The notes under the pieces were generated by a model. That model was not told the DNA's origin, made no database searches, and saw nothing but the letters and a program-made list of their open reading frames with translations. A DNA stretch of 64,000 bases from Variovorax paradoxus EPS. Its GTDB lineage: Bacteria > Pseudomonadota > Gammaproteobacteria > Burkholderiales > Burkholderiaceae_C. The DNA lies in the NCBI RefSeq assembly GCF_000184745.1, contig NC_014931.1:4526001-4590000 (forward strand), given 5' to 3'. The translations under genes were made by a program, and so were the position numbers. Of the stretch, positions 18,818 to 27,754 are shown piece after piece; position 1 is the stretch's first letter; each line of letters opens with the position of its first letter.

Positions 18818-19111
18818 ACCACGGCCGAGCGAAGCAAAGGCCCGATCACAAGCCGAGCGCAGCGATGGCCCGTTGGGTTCCCAAGCCCTTCTGGCTGCGC
18901 CGAGGAGCGCAGCGGTTCGCGGATCAGGGCTCGCAGTTGTTTGAGCGAAGCGAGTTCTGCGAGACCCCGCGAACCGCGAGCACCGCAGGTTGCCCGTAGC
19001 GCAGCGAAGGGTCGCGGACAGCAGGGTCGCCTTTTCTTTGCTCACGTTCTTTTGGCGAAGCAAAAGAAAGTAAGTCGCCTGCCGGGGCGAGACCCGGCCT
19101 CGGGAAAAAAA

Positions 19112-20122
19112 CTAAGCAGCCAGCCAGTGAACACTAAAGAGCTTTTCAGGATCCGTCCAAACGGCACCAGGACGAAACCCAGCCCGCACAGCCAACGCAC
19201 GAAGCCCATCCACAGTGAACTTGTGCGAGTACTCCGTATGAATAGTCTCGCCCTCCTCGAACCCAAACCGTTCCCCATTCAAAGAAACGCTCTGAGCCTT
19301 CCGGCTCACCAGATGCATCTCAATACGTTGACGAGGCGCGTTGTAGAACGCCGCATGCGCAAACCCATCGAGATCAAAGTCCGCATCGAGCTCGGTATTC
19401 GCCCGCCGCAGCAGATTCAGATTGAACTCCGCCGTCACCCCTTGCGCATCGTTGTAAGCCGCATGCAACCGCTCCGGCGCCTTCACCAGATCGACACCGA
19501 TCAGGAGCCCCCCGCCCCGCAGCATCCGCGCCGCAAGCTGCAGAAAAGCCAGCGCTTCATCAGGCTCGAAATTGCCAATGGTCGACCCCGGGAAAAATCC
19601 GACCCGACGACCCGAACCCGCCATAGGTGCAGGCAACACTAGAGGCATCGTGTAGTCCGCAGCAATGGGCTGCACCACAAGCGCCGGATAGTCCGCCTTC
19701 AACCGCTCCGCAGCCGCTTCGAGGTGCTCCCCCGAAATATCGATCGGCAGATAGCGCTTGGGCGTTTCAAGCGCATCGAGCAGCAACCGCACCTTCGTGA
19801 GCGACCCCGCGCCGAACTCCACGATCTCCGCGTTCGGCCCGACCTGCTCGGCGATCTCGCCCGCGCGTTCGCCAAGGATTCGCAGCTCCGTGCGCGTCGG
19901 GTAGTACTCGGGCAATTCGCAGATGCGGTCGAACAACTGCGAGCCCGCCGCGTCGTAGAAAAACTTCGGCGAGATGCTGCGCGGCGAACGCGCAAGACCC
20001 GCCTGCATCTCCCGCCCGAATTCGGACAGCGAAACGACCGGCGCCGGCGAGCGTTCCGCTTTCTGCGACTTCGAAGAAGCAACGAACGAAGACAGCGACG
20101 AAGAAGAAGTTGGATTGCGCAT
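19112..20122 (-). CDS. egtD: L-histidine N-alpha-methyltransferase EgtD
   Basis: A 336-residue SAM-dependent methyltransferase that converts histidine to hercynine, the first step of ergothioneine synthesis. Visible features are a disordered Ser-rich N-terminus (1-30), SPKFFYDAAGSQLFDRICELPEYYPTRTE-type entry region, the SAM-binding EFGAGSLTK segment (about residues 100-110) and GFFPGSTIGNFEP (about 183-195). The ATG at 20122 lies 2 bp after the stop of egtB (20125), so the two are one operon. Confidence 0.93.
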   Translation of the reverse strand: MRNPTSSSSLSSFVASSKSQKAERSPAPVVSLSEFGREMQAGLARSPRSISPKFFYDAAGSQLFDRICELPEYYPTRTELRILGERAGEIAEQVGPNAEIVEFGAGSLTKVRLLLDALETPKRYLPIDISGEHLEAAAERLKADYPALVVQPIAADYTMPLVLPAPMAGSGRRVGFFPGSTIGNFEPDEALAFLQLAARMLRGGGLLIGVDLVKAPERLHAAYNDAQGVTAEFNLNLLRRANTELDADFDLDGFAHAAFYNAPRQRIEMHLVSRKAQSVSLNGERFGFEEGETIHTEYSHKFTVDGLRALAVRAGFRPGAVWTDPEKLFSVHWLAA

Positions 20123-20124
20123 GA

Positions 20125-21396
20125 TCAAAGGTCTTTCGCGAGCCGCAGCCCCGTGAATTGCCAGCGCGCTGCCGGCGGAAAGAAGTTGCGATAACTCGGC
20201 CGCGAATGCCCGGCCGGCGTGGCGACGCTGCCGCCGCGCAGCACCAGTTGCCCCACCATGAACTTGCCGTTGTATTCGGCCGCGATGCCGGGCATCGGGC
20301 GAAAGCCCGGGTACGGGTCGTACGAGGAACGCGTCCATTGCCAGACATGGCCGGTCATCTGCGTGATGCCGGGCGCGTCGAACGCGGCCTCCCATTCGAA
20401 CTCGGTCGGCAGCCGCGCGCCGGCCCATTCGGCGTACGCGGCGGCTTCATAGAAACTCAGTTGGGACACCGGCGCATCGGCCTCCATCGGCCGCACGCCG
20501 TGCAGGCCGAACACATGCCAGCCCGTGCTGCCCTGCTGTTGCTGCTGTTGTTGCGAACCGAGGCCGAGCCGCGGATCGTCCGACGCGAGCCAATACGCAG
20601 GATGCTGCCAGCCGTCGGCCTGCACCGCAGCCCATCCGTCGGACAGCCACAACTCCGCACGCTGGTAGCCGCCATCGGCAATGAACTGCGCGTAGTCACC
20701 ACAGTTCACCAGCCGGTCGGCAATCGCGTACGGCTGCAGCAGCGCCTTGTGGCGCGGTGTCTCGTTGTCGAAAGAAAAATCTTGCCCCGCATGCCCGACC
20801 TCGGCGATGCCGCCGTGCTGCGGGAGCCAGCGCATCGGCGAGGGCACTGCGGCCAAGCGCAATGCAGGTCCGCTCGCCGGCTTGTACGCAGGCAGCAGCG
20901 GATTGCACGACAGCGCATGCAGGATGTCAGTGAGCAGCAGCTCCTGGTGCTGCTGTTCGTGGTTCAGGCCAAGCGTGACGATGGGCTCGATCGCCACCCA
21001 ATCCTGCTCGCCGACGCCGCCTTCGAGCAGCGCGAGCACCGCTTCGTCGACGTGCCGCCGGTACGCGTGCACCTCGTCCACCGAAGGCCGCGTGAGCAGC
21101 CCGCGGTGCGGACGTGGATGCCGCGGCCCGAGTGCCTCGTAGTACGAATTGAAGAGGTAATGAAATCGCGGATCGAAGGGCTGGTAGCCCTCGGCGTGCG
21201 GTTGCAGAAGCACCGTCTCGAAGAACCAGGTGGTGTGCGCGAGATGCCACTTCGTCGGGCTCGCATCGGGCATCGACTGGATGCACTGGTCTTCGGCGGA
21301 AAGCGGGGTGGCAAGTGCGAGGCTCGTGGCGCGCACGTCGCGGAACCTGTCGCGCAGTGCGCTCGCCGCCTGTGCGATCGGCCGGGAAAGCGTCAT
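20125..21396 (-). CDS. egtB: Hercynine oxygenase-type sulfoxide synthase EgtB
   Basis: A 423-residue protein: an N-terminal DinB-like domain with candidate iron ligands His51/His54 (KWHLAHTTWFFE), His146 and His150 (NHEQQHQE), and a C-terminal FGE-sulfatase domain (about 200-423) ending in NFFPPAARWQFTGLRLA. EgtB installs the sulfur on hercynine using O2. The ATG at 21396 has GGAG at correct spacing. It precedes egtD. No egtA, egtC or egtE is present nearby, so the sulfur donor route is not defined by this window. Confidence 0.93.
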   Translation of the reverse strand: MTLSRPIAQAASALRDRFRDVRATSLALATPLSAEDQCIQSMPDASPTKWHLAHTTWFFETVLLQPHAEGYQPFDPRFHYLFNSYYEALGPRHPRPHRGLLTRPSVDEVHAYRRHVDEAVLALLEGGVGEQDWVAIEPIVTLGLNHEQQHQELLLTDILHALSCNPLLPAYKPASGPALRLAAVPSPMRWLPQHGGIAEVGHAGQDFSFDNETPRHKALLQPYAIADRLVNCGDYAQFIADGGYQRAELWLSDGWAAVQADGWQHPAYWLASDDPRLGLGSQQQQQQQGSTGWHVFGLHGVRPMEADAPVSQLSFYEAAAYAEWAGARLPTEFEWEAAFDAPGITQMTGHVWQWTRSSYDPYPGFRPMPGIAAEYNGKFMVGQLVLRGGSVATPAGHSRPSYRNFFPPAARWQFTGLRLAKDL

Positions 21397-21551
21397 GGAA
21401 TCTCCAGTCGGGTCAGCTGCAAGTTTTAGCCCATCCGGGCCGGCGCGGTCCGTAGGACAAAACGCCGCGGGGGCGCCGCCGGAAAGTCGACGGGCAGCCA
21501 CTGTGGCACAAGATGGCGGGGTGTGCAGGGCGGCTGCGTATCATCCGTTCG

Positions 21552-22907
21552 ATGCAAACGAACACCTCCTCGACCGCGTCCACCAGGCCTCAAATCGTCA
21601 TCGTCGGCTGCGGATTCGGCGGCCTGGAGGCGGCTCGCAAGCTGCAGCGCGCCGATGTCGATGTCACTGTGATCGACAAGACCAACCACCACCTGTTCCA
21701 GCCCCTGCTCTACCAGGTGGCGACCGCCGGGCTCGCCGCGCCCTCCATCGCGGCGCCGGTGCGCGCGCTGTTTCGGAAGCAACAGAACATCACCACGCTG
21801 CTCGGCGAAGTGAGCGCCATCGATCCCGCCGGCCGCACGGTGCAGCTGGCGAGCGGCACCCAAGTGCCCTACGACCACCTGATCGTCGCCGCCGGTGCCA
21901 CGCACAGCTACTTCGGCCATGACGAATGGGCGCCCGTCGCGCCGGGCCTGAAGACGCTGGCCGATGCCTTCGAGATCCGCCGCCGCGTGCTGCTGTCGTT
22001 CGAAACCGCCGAGACCACCACCGACCCCGCGCTTCGCCGCGCCCTGCTCACCTTCGTGGTGATCGGCGCGGGCCCGACCGGCGTGGAGATGGCCGGCACG
22101 CTGGCCGAGATCGCCAAGCACACGCTCTCGGGCGAGTTCCGCCACATCGACCCCAGCAGCTCGCAGGTGCTGCTCGTGGAAGGCGGCCCGCGCGTGCTGC
22201 AGGCCATGCCTGAATCGCTGAGCCAGAAGGCGCTCGAGCAGTTGGAAAAGCTCGGCGTCGAAGTGCGGCTGAATGCGCGCGTCACCGCCATCGACGCCAC
22301 CGGCCTCGAAGTGCAGACCGGTGGCGGCGCGGACGGCGCACCGGTCGCGAGCTACCGAATCGATAGCAGTTGCGTGGTCTGGGCCGCGGGCGTCGCGGCC
22401 TCGCCGCTGGGCCGCATGCTGGGTACGGCCACGGGTGTCGAATGCGATCGCGCGGGCCGCATCAAGGTCGAGCCCGACCTGAGCCTCGCGGGCCATCCCG
22501 AAATCAGCGTGGTGGGCGATCTCGCCGCCGCCATGAGCCACGCGCCCGGCAAGCCACCGAAGCCGGTGCCCGGCGTGTCGCCCGGCGCCAAGCAGATGGG
22601 CCGCGCCGCGGCATCGAACATCCTCCGCCGCATGGCGGGCCAGCCGACCGTGCCGTTCCGGTATGCGGACTACGGCAACCTCGCGACCATCGGCCGCAAC
22701 TCGGCGGTGGTGGACCTTGGCACGCCCTTCGGCCCGCTGCGTTTCAGCGGCCGGCTCGCGTGGCTGTTCTGGCTGTTCGCGCACGCGTATTTCCTCATCG
22801 GCTTTCGCAATCGCGTCGTCGTGATGATGGACTGGGCGGGTGCGTACTGGAGCTTCCAGCGCAATGCGCGCGTGGTCGCCGACGTGCAGGGCAAGAGCGA
22901 GTCCTGA
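21552..22907 (+). CDS. NDH-2-like NAD(P)H:quinone oxidoreductase
   Basis: A 451-residue two-dinucleotide-binding flavoprotein. FAD motif GCGFGG at residues 19-24, NAD(P) motif GAGPTG near residue 175, and a hydrophobic C-terminal region near FWLFAHAYFLIGFRNRVVV that could anchor it to the membrane. Together with the sequence KTNHHLFQPLLYQVATAGL near residue 45 this matches the type-II NADH dehydrogenase family. It is followed by a small membrane protein gene and is divergent from egtB. Confidence 0.9.
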   Translation: MQTNTSSTASTRPQIVIVGCGFGGLEAARKLQRADVDVTVIDKTNHHLFQPLLYQVATAGLAAPSIAAPVRALFRKQQNITTLLGEVSAIDPAGRTVQLASGTQVPYDHLIVAAGATHSYFGHDEWAPVAPGLKTLADAFEIRRRVLLSFETAETTTDPALRRALLTFVVIGAGPTGVEMAGTLAEIAKHTLSGEFRHIDPSSSQVLLVEGGPRVLQAMPESLSQKALEQLEKLGVEVRLNARVTAIDATGLEVQTGGGADGAPVASYRIDSSCVVWAAGVAASPLGRMLGTATGVECDRAGRIKVEPDLSLAGHPEISVVGDLAAAMSHAPGKPPKPVPGVSPGAKQMGRAAASNILRRMAGQPTVPFRYADYGNLATIGRNSAVVDLGTPFGPLRFSGRLAWLFWLFAHAYFLIGFRNRVVVMMDWAGAYWSFQRNARVVADVQGKSES

Positions 22908-22923
22908 ACGCGGAACCGGGGCC

Positions 22924-23175
22924 ATGTTGTCGCTGATCTGGTGGATCGCCATTCATGCCGCCGAAGCGCTGTTCCTCGTCTGGGTGCTGCGCTGGGGCGG
23001 CGCGGAGCGGCTCGAGGGCACGTGGGCCTCGGGCTTCATCAGCAGCTTTGCGCCGCGCTGGAACGCCGAGGGCCTCCGCATGGCGGCGCTGATCCTGCTG
23101 GTGTTCTGCGCAATCACCTTCGTCGCGGGGCTGTTCATGCCCTCGCTGCGTTGCTGGAGCGGCGGCGCCTGCTGA
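22924..23175 (+). CDS. Small membrane protein
   Basis: An 83-residue protein with hydrophobic segments at about residues 2-20 and 54-75. It follows the NDH-2-like gene by 16 bp on the same strand and could be its membrane partner or simply cotranscribed. No family recognised. The ATG at 22924 has a weak Shine-Dalgarno (CGGAACCGG). Confidence 0.65.
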   Translation: MLSLIWWIAIHAAEALFLVWVLRWGGAERLEGTWASGFISSFAPRWNAEGLRMAALILLVFCAITFVAGLFMPSLRCWSGGAC

Positions 23176-23217
23176 GCGCTGCCGGCCGTTCGGGCCTACA
23201 TCCCGGTCACGCCGGTC

Positions 23218-23736
23218 TCAAAAGAAGTGGTCGCCCCAGTGCGATTCGCGCTGGCTCTTGCGCCAGTCCCAAGGCGGCACCGGCTTCGTATCGGCCCACA
23301 GCCCCAGGTGCCGCGAGCGCGCGCTGTCCTGCAGCTTGAAGAGCCCGCCGCCGCGCTTGGTCGCGATCTTGTTGTAGTCGTACACCCAGGCCCAGCCCTC
23401 GGACACCATGCGGCTGCCCGCGTCCTCGCCGTTGCACGACACGTCGGCCACGGTGCGGCCGTAGCGGTCGGTGTCGCGCTCGGTGATGACCGCCTTTTCG
23501 GCGTAGCAGAGGCGGCTCAGCGCCTGCCGGCTGCGCTGGCCGTAGGGCTGCTTCTTTTCGGGGGCGTCGATGGCGGCGATGCGCACCTTGATCTGCTCGT
23601 AGGCACCGATGCGGCCGCAGCGCGCGGTGAGCGTGTCGCCGTCGGTCACGCCGACGATGAGGCAGTTGCGGGGAGCGGCGTGGGACAAGAGGGGAACAAG
23701 GGCCAGGAGGCCCGGAAGCAGCGCGCGAAGGTGCAT
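23218..23736 (-). CDS. Secreted thermonuclease-type (SNase) nuclease
   Basis: A 172-residue protein with a signal peptide (about residues 1-20, ending SHAAP) and an SNase-like OB-fold. Visible motifs: TDGDT (31-35), VRIAAIDAPE with Arg52, Asp57 and Glu60, and DRYGR (90-94), covering the calcium and catalytic positions of staphylococcal nuclease. Probably periplasmic or secreted. ATG 23736 is preferred to the upstream start because the signal peptide begins there. Confidence 0.88.
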   Translation of the reverse strand: MHLRALLPGLLALVPLLSHAAPRNCLIVGVTDGDTLTARCGRIGAYEQIKVRIAAIDAPEKKQPYGQRSRQALSRLCYAEKAVITERDTDRYGRTVADVSCNGEDAGSRMVSEGWAWVYDYNKIATKRGGGLFKLQDSARSRHLGLWADTKPVPPWDWRKSQRESHWGDHFF

Positions 23737-24079
23737 GAAGAAATCGTGAAATGTCTTGTTGTGTGCCGACGAACGAGTGCGCGTTGTACGCACTCCGATT
23801 CGCCGGAGTGCGAATGGTAGACACCTCGCGGCCTGCGAAGAGCCGCGTTGGACGGATTCCAGCGGTTGTTGCGCATCCGCGCTTCCATGACTGTCGCCAA
23901 TTCGATCTTTGCTCCTTTATTTGCCTAAAAAGGCTTATTCCCACCGATATCCGTAGGTATACCTAATACCTAATTCGAACTTCGATAGCAACTGCAAGAA
24001 AAAGTAAGGTGCAAGAGCGGCGCCATCCATCGAAACTGCGATTCCCCAATTTGGGGGAAATTCATCGAAAGGAAATTTT
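23737..24079. other. Low-GC intergenic stretch before the patatin gene
   Basis: This 343-bp gap holds no gene. It contains the nuclease leader hairpins (23775-23812), a perfect 12-bp palindrome TAGGTATACCTA (23954-23965), and a CCCCAA-T-TTGGGG dyad near 24044-24056. Base composition drops visibly from about 23880 onward and stays low through the patatin gene, suggesting that gene and its promoter arrived together. Confidence 0.6.
23775..23812 (-). promoter_or_regulatory. Mutually exclusive hairpins upstream of the nuclease gene
   Basis: Three related 7-9 bp segments occur in alternating orientation: GAGTGCG (23775-23781), CGCACTCCG (23789-23797) and CGGAGTGCG (23804-23812). The middle can pair with either neighbour, giving two competing stems. 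In the minus-strand leader of the nuclease gene this could act as an attenuator-like switch or as overlapping dyad operators. No U-tract follows, so classical terminator/antiterminator function is not supported. Confidence 0.4.
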
Positions 24080-25687
24080 ATGGCTTCGCCAAAAAGCGGT
24101 TATTACACCATCCTGTCGTTTGTAGGCGGCGGCATCCGCGGTTTGCTTTCTGCCACCCTGCTGCAGCGTCTGTTCGCGGCCGATCCACAACTATTGAACC
24201 AGACCAAGATGTACGCGGGCTGTTCAACCGGTTCGATTATTTCAAGCGAACTGCTTGCCGACCCGGATCCAGGCAATTTGATTACTCTGTTCACAGGCAG
24301 CGAATTGGGTTTTTACAACAAGATGAATATTCATCCTGACAAGCCTGCATATCCTATTGACGAGGTGTTGGGCAGTCAGTTGAGCATTCAAAAAGACAGA
24401 AAGATTTCGGAGGCAGGCAAGGATGTTCTGCTCGTTTCTTTCAATGTCGGATCCGTGGAAAAAGAAGAAGGAGGCATCGGCAAGATGATGCCTGTGCCAT
24501 GGAAGCCAATGATGTTCACGAATATGCTGGGAACGGCCCAGGACAAAAAGGACGGACTCGAAGGAAACAGCAATACATTGATTGCGGTGGCGGCAACCTC
24601 CAGCGGGTCGATGCCCGGCCAGCTTGGATCGACGGACGGAAATGTTGACGGCTGCTTCTTCAATCACGACCCCACAGTCGCGGCGATCGCGCTTGCCCTC
24701 CGCAATGGATGGGAACTTCATCAAATTGCGGCCATCACCATTGGGACCGGCTATATGCCTTATTGGCTGCAAAGCAACACCCATGAATGGGGCGCGGACC
24801 AATGGATCAACGGCGAGGGCAATCCATTCGACAACATCACGCCGTTTCTCATGAATCAAAAGGGGTCTTCTCCTGTATTGGACATGAGCCTGAACGGCAC
24901 CTCGACGGACCTCATGCCGCAGATAGCAAAGATGCTTTTGGGGGATCGGTATGTCAACCTCAACCCGACATTGCCCTGCTTTATTCCAGAGAATTCCACC
25001 AACCCGCAGGCAATAGCTCTTTTGCAGGACAGCGCCAATTCATTTGATATCTCCAAAGCGCTTGATTTGATCAAGAAATGCTGGAGCAATGCGACGCTGG
25101 AGGTTCCTTTGCGCTTCCCAGAAAATACCGACGCCAGCATTGCGCCAGTGGCTGCACCTACTGCCAATGCGCATATTGTTCCGCTGGAGACTCAATTTTT
25201 TATACGGCAAAACACTTCGCGGCCGCAGGTCCTCGACATCATGGACGCTTCGCACAAGGCCGGTGCCCGCGTGATTCTTTGGGAGCAAAAAACCAAAACC
25301 GATCCGGATGCGGGAAATCAACTCTGGAAATTCGAAAAATCTGGCGAAACCGGCTGGTGGCTGTTGAAATCTCAAATCGGCGCAGATCTCTATTTGACGC
25401 TCACCGGCAACATGACGGGTTCGGACCCCATGATCACAGTTGAACCGCTTCGAGCCGAGTTGCGAGACCGTCAGCTTTGGAATCTCGTTCCCACCAAGGA
25501 GCTTGGCTATTACTACATCCAGAGCAAACTCGTGCCCAGTGCCTCAGCCTCGGTGAATCCCAACTCGTACGTGCCGACAGTCATCGGCGCCGCGACCAAA
25601 GACGATCGAGTGGCGGCTGCCTACGGCATGCCCCTCGACTACAAGACTTATAAAAACCTGTCGTTTGCGTTCATTCCCTTCAATTGA
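24080..25687 (+). CDS. Patatin-like phospholipase with C-terminal ricin-type lectin-like domain
   Basis: A 535-residue protein. The patatin lipase part (about 8-350) has the oxyanion motif GGGIRG at 16-21, nucleophile Ser49 in GCSTG (47-51), and catalytic Asp190 in DGCFFNHDP. The C-terminal 150 residues carry QLW-type repeats (NQLWKF near 419, RQLWNL near 464), as in ricin-type beta-trefoil domains that bind carbohydrate. No signal peptide is seen. Base composition and codon use are clearly more A/T-rich than in the neighbours, which points to recent transfer. Shine-Dalgarno AAGGAAA precedes the ATG. Whether it is a secreted effector or an internal phospholipase cannot be told; no VgrG, immunity or CBASS partner is adjacent. 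Confidence 0.85.
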   Translation: MASPKSGYYTILSFVGGGIRGLLSATLLQRLFAADPQLLNQTKMYAGCSTGSIISSELLADPDPGNLITLFTGSELGFYNKMNIHPDKPAYPIDEVLGSQLSIQKDRKISEAGKDVLLVSFNVGSVEKEEGGIGKMMPVPWKPMMFTNMLGTAQDKKDGLEGNSNTLIAVAATSSGSMPGQLGSTDGNVDGCFFNHDPTVAAIALALRNGWELHQIAAITIGTGYMPYWLQSNTHEWGADQWINGEGNPFDNITPFLMNQKGSSPVLDMSLNGTSTDLMPQIAKMLLGDRYVNLNPTLPCFIPENSTNPQAIALLQDSANSFDISKALDLIKKCWSNATLEVPLRFPENTDASIAPVAAPTANAHIVPLETQFFIRQNTSRPQVLDIMDASHKAGARVILWEQKTKTDPDAGNQLWKFEKSGETGWWLLKSQIGADLYLTLTGNMTGSDPMITVEPLRAELRDRQLWNLVPTKELGYYYIQSKLVPSASASVNPNSYVPTVIGAATKDDRVAAAYGMPLDYKTYKNLSFAFIPFN

Positions 25688-25755
25688 AATAAGCAGCAGA
25701 CGAAGCCCGGGTTGATTGCCCGATGGGCATACGCGGGCCATTCCGAGGTTCAGGG

Positions 25756-25779
25756 TAGGCACCGGGGTCGGGGTGCCTA
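25756..25779 (+). terminator. Possible terminator hairpin after the patatin gene
   Basis: Stem TAGGCACC (25756-25763) / GGTGCCTA (25772-25779) with an 8-base loop, followed by TCTTGAT, a weak U-rich tail. Placed between the convergent patatin and ligase genes. Confidence 0.45.
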
Positions 25780-25817
25780 TCTTGATAGGCTTGATAGGCG
25801 TCTCGGCCGGCGTCCGT

Positions 25818-27515
25818 TCATGCGCCTTCCAGCTCCTGCAGCGTCCGCCACATCACCTTGCCGCTGCCGCTCTTGGGCAGCACATCCACGAACTGGACCT
25901 TGCGCGGGATCTTGTAGACCGCCATGTTCTCGCGGCACCAGTCGATGATCTCCTGCTCGGTGGTGTCCTTGTGCGTGGCGCGCAGCACCACCACCGCCTT
26001 GACCGATTCGCCGCGGTATTCGTCCTTGGTCGAGATGACGCAGGCCTCCTGGATCGCTGGGTGGCGGAACATCAGGAGCTCGACCTCGGCCGGCCACACC
26101 TTGAAGCCGCTCGCGTTGATCATTCGCTTCAGGCGGTCGGTGATGAAGAAGTAGCCGTCCTCGTCCATGCGGCCCATGTCGCCCGAGCGGAAGAAGCGCT
26201 TGCCCTCGAATTCGACGAAGGCGGCGGCCGTGGCGTCGGGCCGCTTCCAGTAGCCCTGGAACACCTCGGGCCCATGGATGATGATTTCGCCCGATTCGCC
26301 AATAGGCATTTCCGTGAGCGTGTCGGGGTCGACCACGCGCGCGTCGGTGCTCATGAACGGAATGCCCAGGCACTGCTGCTTGGGATGGTCCGACGGGTTG
26401 GTGTGCGAGGGCGCGGCGGTCTCGGTGAGGCCGTAGCCCTCCTGGTACTTCAGGCCGTACTGCTCGAACAGCCGCTGCGCCACCGCCTGCGGCATCGCGG
26501 CGCCGCCGCCGCCGATGTAGCTCAGGCTCGACATGTCGTAGTTCGCGAAATTGGGGCTGGCCATGAGGTCGATGACCATGGTGGGAATGTTGGTCCAGCT
26601 GGTGACCTTCCAGCGCGAGATCAGCCGGCCCGCCACGTCGCGGTCCCAGCGCGGCATGATGACCAGCGTGGCCGCCGCGAGGATGGCGGTGTGCATCATG
26701 CTCACCACGCCCGTGATGTGGAACATGGGCACCACCGCGAGCACCACCGCTTCGGACGTGGCCTGGCTCCAGAGCTGGCCCGACACGGCGTTGTGCATCA
26801 GGCTCGAATGGTGATGCACGCAGCCCTTGGGCAGGCCCGTGGTGCCGCTGGTGTAGGGCAGGAGCGCCATGTCGTTGGCGCTCACCGCATGCGCCGGCGC
26901 CGGATGGCCGGTCTCGAGCGCATCGGTCCATGCGATCGCCTTGCCGTTCGCCAGCGATGGCAGCGGATGGCGCGTGCCGAGCCAGTCGGCCCAGGCCGGC
27001 GCGGGCGCGTCGTCGCCGGTCACGCCGGCATCGAAGGCGTCGGTGAACTGGGTCACGACGATGTGCGAGAGCTGCTGTTCGGGCGGCAGCGCGTTGCTGG
27101 CCTTGGCCAGTTCGCCCGCGAGGTCGCCGGTGGTCAGCGCCACCTTGGCATCGGGGTCGACGATGTAGTGCTTGAGCTCCTCGGCCCGGTTCATCGGGTT
27201 GACGGGCACCACGACCGCGTTGGCGCGCAGGATCGCGAAATGCGCGATCACCAGTTGCGGACAGTTCTGCATGTTCAGCACCACCCGGTCGCCGCGCTGC
27301 ACGCCCAGCGCATGCAGCGCGCCGGCCAACCGCTCGACCTGGTCGGCAAGCTCGCGATAGCTCATCACGCGGCCGAAGAACACCAGCGCCGCCTTGTCGG
27401 GATAGCGCGCCGCCGAGGTGGCGAGGTTGTGCCACAGCGAGGTGGCGGGGACGGTGATCGAATGCGGGAGGCGCTTGGGCCAGAACTTGTGGTGCGGGCG
27501 TGTTTGCTGCTGCAT
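25818..27515 (-). CDS. Long-chain-fatty-acid/AMP-dependent CoA ligase
   Basis: A 565-residue ANL-superfamily adenylate-forming enzyme. Phosphate-binding motif YTSGTTGLPKG at residues 221-231, the YGLTET motif in the middle, GDMGRMDEDGYFFITDR near residue 455, and a C-terminal PKSGSGKVMWR with the catalytic lysine. It activates a carboxylic acid, probably a fatty acid, with ATP and CoA. ATG 27515 is preferred over 27560, as the family starts there. It is divergent from osmC. Confidence 0.9.
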   Translation of the reverse strand: MQQQTRPHHKFWPKRLPHSITVPATSLWHNLATSAARYPDKAALVFFGRVMSYRELADQVERLAGALHALGVQRGDRVVLNMQNCPQLVIAHFAILRANAVVVPVNPMNRAEELKHYIVDPDAKVALTTGDLAGELAKASNALPPEQQLSHIVVTQFTDAFDAGVTGDDAPAPAWADWLGTRHPLPSLANGKAIAWTDALETGHPAPAHAVSANDMALLPYTSGTTGLPKGCVHHHSSLMHNAVSGQLWSQATSEAVVLAVVPMFHITGVVSMMHTAILAAATLVIMPRWDRDVAGRLISRWKVTSWTNIPTMVIDLMASPNFANYDMSSLSYIGGGGAAMPQAVAQRLFEQYGLKYQEGYGLTETAAPSHTNPSDHPKQQCLGIPFMSTDARVVDPDTLTEMPIGESGEIIIHGPEVFQGYWKRPDATAAAFVEFEGKRFFRSGDMGRMDEDGYFFITDRLKRMINASGFKVWPAEVELLMFRHPAIQEACVISTKDEYRGESVKAVVVLRATHKDTTEQEIIDWCRENMAVYKIPRKVQFVDVLPKSGSGKVMWRTLQELEGA

Positions 27516-27754
27516 GGTGGGAAGAACGGGCGGAAAAAGGGAAATGAGTGCCGGCGGCACGCCAGCCTAAGCCGCGCGGCCCCTGCCGCCCAATGGGGGA
27601 AGCCCCCGGACCGTCACCTAGGCGACGCCTGTTTTTCTGACACGGATGGCGCGCCCACATGCGCCGTGCGACTACAGACAGAGGCCGCTTTCCGCGGGAA
27701 GCTGCGGCTTCCGTCTTCACCACCTCACCACCACCCGACCGAAGGACCACGACC

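Larger units (their letters stand above)
18333..19103. repeat. Large imperfect palindrome with REP-like core
   Basis: This 915-bp gene-free stretch (18197-19111) is mostly one element. Arms at 18333-18586 and 18851-19103 are inverted copies that match over almost their whole length with scattered substitutions; the match continues at 18604-18619 / 18825-18840. The centre holds three REP-like units. The open frames running through both arms are mirror images of each other and lack recognisable domains, so I treat them as non-coding. No transposase is present. The element ends about 8 bp from the 3' end of egtD. The outer GCCGGG-N6-CCCGGC hairpins may help terminate transcription. Confidence 0.8.

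Noticed and set aside
18400..18950. Long open frames through the large palindrome
   Set aside because: They mirror each other on opposite strands, have no recognisable domain, and follow from the GC-rich inverted repeat.
24080..25687. CBASS-type CapV effector
   Set aside because: Patatin motifs fit, but no CD-NTase or ancillary gene is adjacent and the C-terminus is ricin-like instead.
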